From Kiritimatiellia bacterium (GTDB lineage Bacteria; Verrucomicrobiota; Kiritimatiellia; RFP12; UBA1067): a stretch of DNA of 8,056 nt. Below, one piece after another: positions 5,635-8,056 of this stretch; the first letter of the stretch is position 1; each line of letters begins with the position of its first letter. The stretch covers positions 1-8,056 of the forward strand of contig JAFPYE010000133.1 in NCBI GenBank assembly GCA_017412325.1, read 5' to 3'. Under the pieces are notes generated by a model, which ran no database searches, had not been told where the DNA came from, and saw only the letters and a list, made by a program, of their open reading frames with translations. The position numbers were made by a program, and so were the translations under genes.

Positions 5635-6261
5635 ATGGACAGATTCACCATTCAAGTCGGTTCCTACGAAGTCAACTGCTCGATCGTGAGCGAGGGCGCG
5701 CGCGCGCTCGTCGTCGACCCCGGCAGCGAAGGCGACCGCATCGCCCGCCTGCTCGCGCAGAAAGGGCTCGAACCCGCCGCGATCCTGCTGACGCACGGCC
5801 ACTTCGACCACATCGGCGGCGTCAACGACCTCCAGGCGGCGTTCCCCGTCCTGCCCGTCTACATCCATCCCGACGACACGGTGATGTTCGGCCACCCCTT
5901 CAACCAGAATCCGCCCGACTATCCGCTCGCCGACCGTCCCCGCGACATCCGCGACGCGCGCACGCTCCCGGCGGACGCGCCGACGCTCGGCTTCACGGGC
6001 GCGATGGCGGTCATCCCCACGCCCGGCCACACGCCCGGCGGCGTCTGCTACCACTTCCCCGCCGACAAGCTGCTCCTCTCCGGCGACACGCTCTTCGCGG
6101 GCTCTGCCGGACGCACCGATTTCCCCGGCGGCAGCATGAACAAGCTGATGGCCTCGCTGAAGACGCTGGCCGCGCTTCCCGACGACACGCTTGTCATCCC
6201 GGGGCACGGCCCGCACACGACGATCGCCGCCGAAAAGGCGACCAACCCCTTCTTGATCTGA
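5635..6261 (+). CDS. Metallo-beta-lactamase-fold hydrolase, YcbL/glyoxalase II-like
   Basis: A 208-residue MBL-fold metal hydrolase. The metal ligands are all present: THGHFDH at 53-59 (H54, H56, D58, H59), H132 in PGHTPGG, D151 in LSGDTLF and H191 in IPGHGP. The GRTDFPGGS segment (159-167) is characteristic of the short YcbL-like branch related to hydroxyacylglutathione hydrolase (glyoxalase II). It lacks the C-terminal helical domain with which true GloB binds glutathione, so the thioester substrate is uncertain; detoxification of a thioester or another small ester is the family-level guess. No signal peptide is seen, so it is probably cytoplasmic. The ATG at 5635 is the only early start that keeps the first strand of the fold (FTIQVGSYEVNC); no ribosome site precedes it. 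It is the only plus-strand gene, divergent from the YggS gene and converging on the secreted hydrolase with six bases between stops. Confidence 0.93.
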   Translation: MDRFTIQVGSYEVNCSIVSEGARALVVDPGSEGDRIARLLAQKGLEPAAILLTHGHFDHIGGVNDLQAAFPVLPVYIHPDDTVMFGHPFNQNPPDYPLADRPRDIRDARTLPADAPTLGFTGAMAVIPTPGHTPGGVCYHFPADKLLLSGDTLFAGSAGRTDFPGGSMNKLMASLKTLAALPDDTLVIPGHGPHTTIAAEKATNPFLI

Positions 6262-6267
6262 CGGCCG

Positions 6268-7896
6268 CTACCACAAGCCGAGCTTGAGGTAGGGAAGAAT
6301 CTGCTTTTCGAGCGTCGTGTCGAGGTCGAAGAGCGCGACGCCCGGAAAGTTGTAGGTGCGCGCGAGCTTGATCTGGTCGATGACCTGCTGCGGCCCGAGC
6401 CGCGACTCGTTTGCCGTCACGCCAATGCCGACGATCGTCTTGCGCGCGTGCGCCTTGACCTGCGCATGCTGCTGGAGGAACGACTCGAACTTCGCGAAGT
6501 CCTCGGTGTAGTCCATCGGCACGACGAAATCCACCAGGTTGGAGTTGAGCCAGCTGTCCCAGTCCTGCCCCACGGACGCGATGCACGCCGGATACTTCCC
6601 GAGCACCGCCGCCGTCAGCCACGCCGGGCGCCGCACGTGCTGACGCGCCGCGGCGACGAAGCCGGAGATGACCTGCGCCGCGTTCGGCGGCCGGACGCTC
6701 CGCTCGTACCAGCGCACGAAGTCGAGGTGGATGCCGTCCACCTTGTAGTCCGCCTGGATCTCGTCCACCGCGTTGAGGATGTACTTGCGCACGGCCGCGT
6801 TCGACGGGTCGAGATACTCGGTCAGCTTCCCGTCGGCCGTCTTCAGCCGCCAGCCCGCCTGCTCGAACTTCTTGAGCCGGTCGGGCGTCGCGCGCGTCGC
6901 GTTGAAGCAGAGGATCCACGCGTGGACGCGGATGCCGCGCCCCTTCGCCGCCGCGAGGCACGCCTTGAGCTGGTCGCCCTCCTGCTCGAAGATGCGCGAG
7001 CGCGGCAGCACGTCCGACGGGTAGTGCGCAAAGCCCGCGCCCGCGACGTTGACGAAGAGGTCGGTGACGCGCGCCTCCTGCAGCACCTTCATCGTCTTCG
7101 CCCAGTTGCCGGGGTAGAGCCCGCAGCCCGTATGGTCCCAGACGGCGTGGATCTCCCCCTTGCGCGGAACCTGCCGGAGCGCGTAGGCGCGCAGCCGCTG
7201 GTGCTCCGCCTCCGCCTGCGTGACGAAAGCCCCGAAGTTCCAGAGTTTCGGCGCCACCGCGCCCACGAACGCGGCCACGAGCTGCGCCTTCAGGTTTTCG
7301 TCGCCGTCGGCCAGGAGGACGTGCGTCATCCACCAGCCGCCCGCCGTCGCGATCCACGCCGCGTCGCCCGACGACTGGCCCGTGCGGTCGCACCACGTCG
7401 CCATCACCTGTCCCTTGCCCGGAAGCGGCACCGCGCGCTGCAGGACGGTCGAGGTCTGGAGAATCGCCGCCGGGACACCGGGCGGGTTGCGCACCGAAAA
7501 TTTCATGGAACTCCACTGGCCGGGATACCGCGCCGTCGCGTAGCCGAGCGGCTTGACGTCCATCAGCGCGGCGAGGCGGGGCGAAGCGGAATAGAAGACG
7601 ACGAGCTTGCCGCCGCGCTTGCGGTAAGCCGCGAGCACGTCCAGTTCCGCCGCGCTCGGTTCGTTGAAGCCGACGAGAAACGCGAGCTTCGCCGACTGAA
7701 GCGACGCGGCCATCTCCTTCGGCGTCGCGAACGCCGTCGGGATCGACTGCCCGTGCAGCCACCGCTCCAGGTGGCGCGCAAGCGACGTGTAGTAGCCCGG
7801 CTCGTGGCTCACGACCACGACCTCCGCCGCGGCCGCGGCCACCGCCGCCCACGCCGCGAACAATCCAAGGACCAGTTTCTTCCATCCGCGCTTCAT
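6268..7896 (-). CDS. Secreted GHL10-like glycoside hydrolase (DUF4015/family-10-like) with extra N-terminal domain
   Basis: A 542-residue exported protein. Residues 1-24 form a signal peptide: MKRGWKK, a hydrophobic run LVLGLFAAWAAVAAAA, and likely cleavage near A24. Residues 25-215 form an alpha/beta region (VVVVSHEPGYYTSLARHLERW, then LAFLVGFN and GGKLVVFYSASPR) that resembles a Rossmann-like or glutamine-amidotransferase-like domain. From about 247 the protein matches the glycosyl-hydrolase-like 10 TIM barrel (PF02638-type): EIHAVWDHTG at 248-257, the RVTDLFVNVAG strand at about 276-286, GIRVHAWILCFN at 321-332, VDGIHLDFVRW at 387-397 with conserved D388 and D392, and VVPMDYTED at 458-466. 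Family proteins act on, or are predicted to act on, extracytoplasmic polysaccharide; the substrate here is unknown. Its ATG overlaps the stop of the upstream ABC-F gene (ATGA), so translation is probably coupled; a modest AAGGA lies upstream. Confidence 0.85.
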   Translation of the reverse strand: MKRGWKKLVLGLFAAWAAVAAAAAEVVVVSHEPGYYTSLARHLERWLHGQSIPTAFATPKEMAASLQSAKLAFLVGFNEPSAAELDVLAAYRKRGGKLVVFYSASPRLAALMDVKPLGYATARYPGQWSSMKFSVRNPPGVPAAILQTSTVLQRAVPLPGKGQVMATWCDRTGQSSGDAAWIATAGGWWMTHVLLADGDENLKAQLVAAFVGAVAPKLWNFGAFVTQAEAEHQRLRAYALRQVPRKGEIHAVWDHTGCGLYPGNWAKTMKVLQEARVTDLFVNVAGAGFAHYPSDVLPRSRIFEQEGDQLKACLAAAKGRGIRVHAWILCFNATRATPDRLKKFEQAGWRLKTADGKLTEYLDPSNAAVRKYILNAVDEIQADYKVDGIHLDFVRWYERSVRPPNAAQVISGFVAAARQHVRRPAWLTAAVLGKYPACIASVGQDWDSWLNSNLVDFVVPMDYTEDFAKFESFLQQHAQVKAHARKTIVGIGVTANESRLGPQQVIDQIKLARTYNFPGVALFDLDTTLEKQILPYLKLGLW

Positions 7897-8056
7897 GCCG
7901 CGCCATCCTTGCCCTTTTTCGACCCGTCGTCGCTTGTCAGCTCCTCCAGTTCAAGCGAGGCCGTCTCCCATTCCGACGTGTAGCGGTCGATCTCGAACTG
8001 GAGCGTGCGCACCGTGCGGTTCGCCTCCGCAAAGTCCGTCGTCGGCGTCGGATTGA
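7893..8056 (-). CDS. C-terminal end of an ABC-F type ATPase (cut by window edge)
   Basis: Only the last 53 residues are present. They read as a charged alpha-helical tail: TDFAEANRTVRTLQFEIDRY, then EWETASLELEELTSDD, and a short lysine-rich end. This pattern of paired helices (a coiled-coil arm with the EANRTVRTLQFEIDRYTSEWE spacing) is typical of the C-terminal extension of Uup/YdiF-type ABC-F proteins, soluble ATPases that act on the ribosome. No ATPase motif lies inside the window, so the call rests on the tail alone; another coiled-coil protein remains possible. Its stop overlaps the start of the secreted hydrolase, suggesting a shared transcript. Confidence 0.55.
   Translation of the reverse strand, partial: NPTPTTDFAEANRTVRTLQFEIDRYTSEWETASLELEELTSDDGSKKGKDGAA

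Noticed and set aside
6262..6267. A bidirectional terminator between the two convergent genes
   Set aside because: Only six bases (CGGCCG) separate the stops, too short for a hairpin with a T-tract.
6448..7983. A 511-codon open frame on the plus strand opposite the secreted hydrolase
   Set aside because: Same antisense effect: Arg/Val/Leu-rich, no recognisable domain, while the minus frame has a signal peptide and barrel motifs and joins its neighbour by an ATGA overlap.
1..8056. A new defence island, mobile element, CRISPR array or RNA gene
   Set aside because: No repeats of array type, no transposase, integrase, nuclease or toxin-like gene, and no tRNA/rRNA-like structure were seen. The genes are recognisable metabolism, transport and hydrolase families.

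Overview
This is a GC-rich bacterial chromosomal segment, densely coded: no gap between genes exceeds about 150 bases. It holds eight protein-coding genes, seven on the minus strand and one on the plus strand, with a cut-off gene at each edge. I see no rRNA, tRNA, CRISPR array, insertion sequence or phage gene. The combination of high GC, a eukaryotic-type (GH13_8-like) glycogen branching enzyme, a FeoA-FeoA-FeoB iron operon and a secreted GHL10/family-10-like glycoside hydrolase with an extra N-terminal domain fits a Gram-negative anaerobe of the PVC group (for example Kiritimatiellota or Lentisphaerota). That placement is an inference from gene content, not proven here.

Reading the minus strand from the right edge: the end of an ABC-F type ATPase (7893-8056) overlaps by ATGA the start of a secreted GHL10-like hydrolase (6268-7896). 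This gene converges on a plus-strand metallo-beta-lactamase-fold hydrolase (5635-6261), with only 6 bases between the two stops. The hydrolase diverges from a YggS/PLPBP-type pyridoxal-phosphate protein (4767-5555). The two are driven by back-to-back extended -10 promoters about 22 bases apart, and the hydrolase's start codon sits so close to its -10 box that its message is probably leaderless. The YggS gene is followed 14 bases later by a HAD phosphatase resembling phosphoglycolate phosphatase (4102-4752), an apparent two-gene operon. A good sigma-70-type promoter lies over the HAD stop codon and serves a glycogen branching enzyme gene (2003-4030).

The left part is a ferrous-iron uptake operon on the minus strand: two different small FeoA proteins (1633-1854 and 1383-1607), then FeoB (1-1341, C-terminus cut by the window edge). 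Its promoter lies in an AT-rich gap at 1855-2002. That gap also holds a TTAG-N6-CTAA palindrome just past the predicted transcription start, a plausible metalloregulator operator.

Most of the window is ordinary metabolism and transport. I found no convincing new defence or mobile system. The most unusual items are the long acidic loop in FeoB, the candidate iron operator, the overlapping divergent promoters with a leaderless gene, and the two-domain secreted hydrolase.
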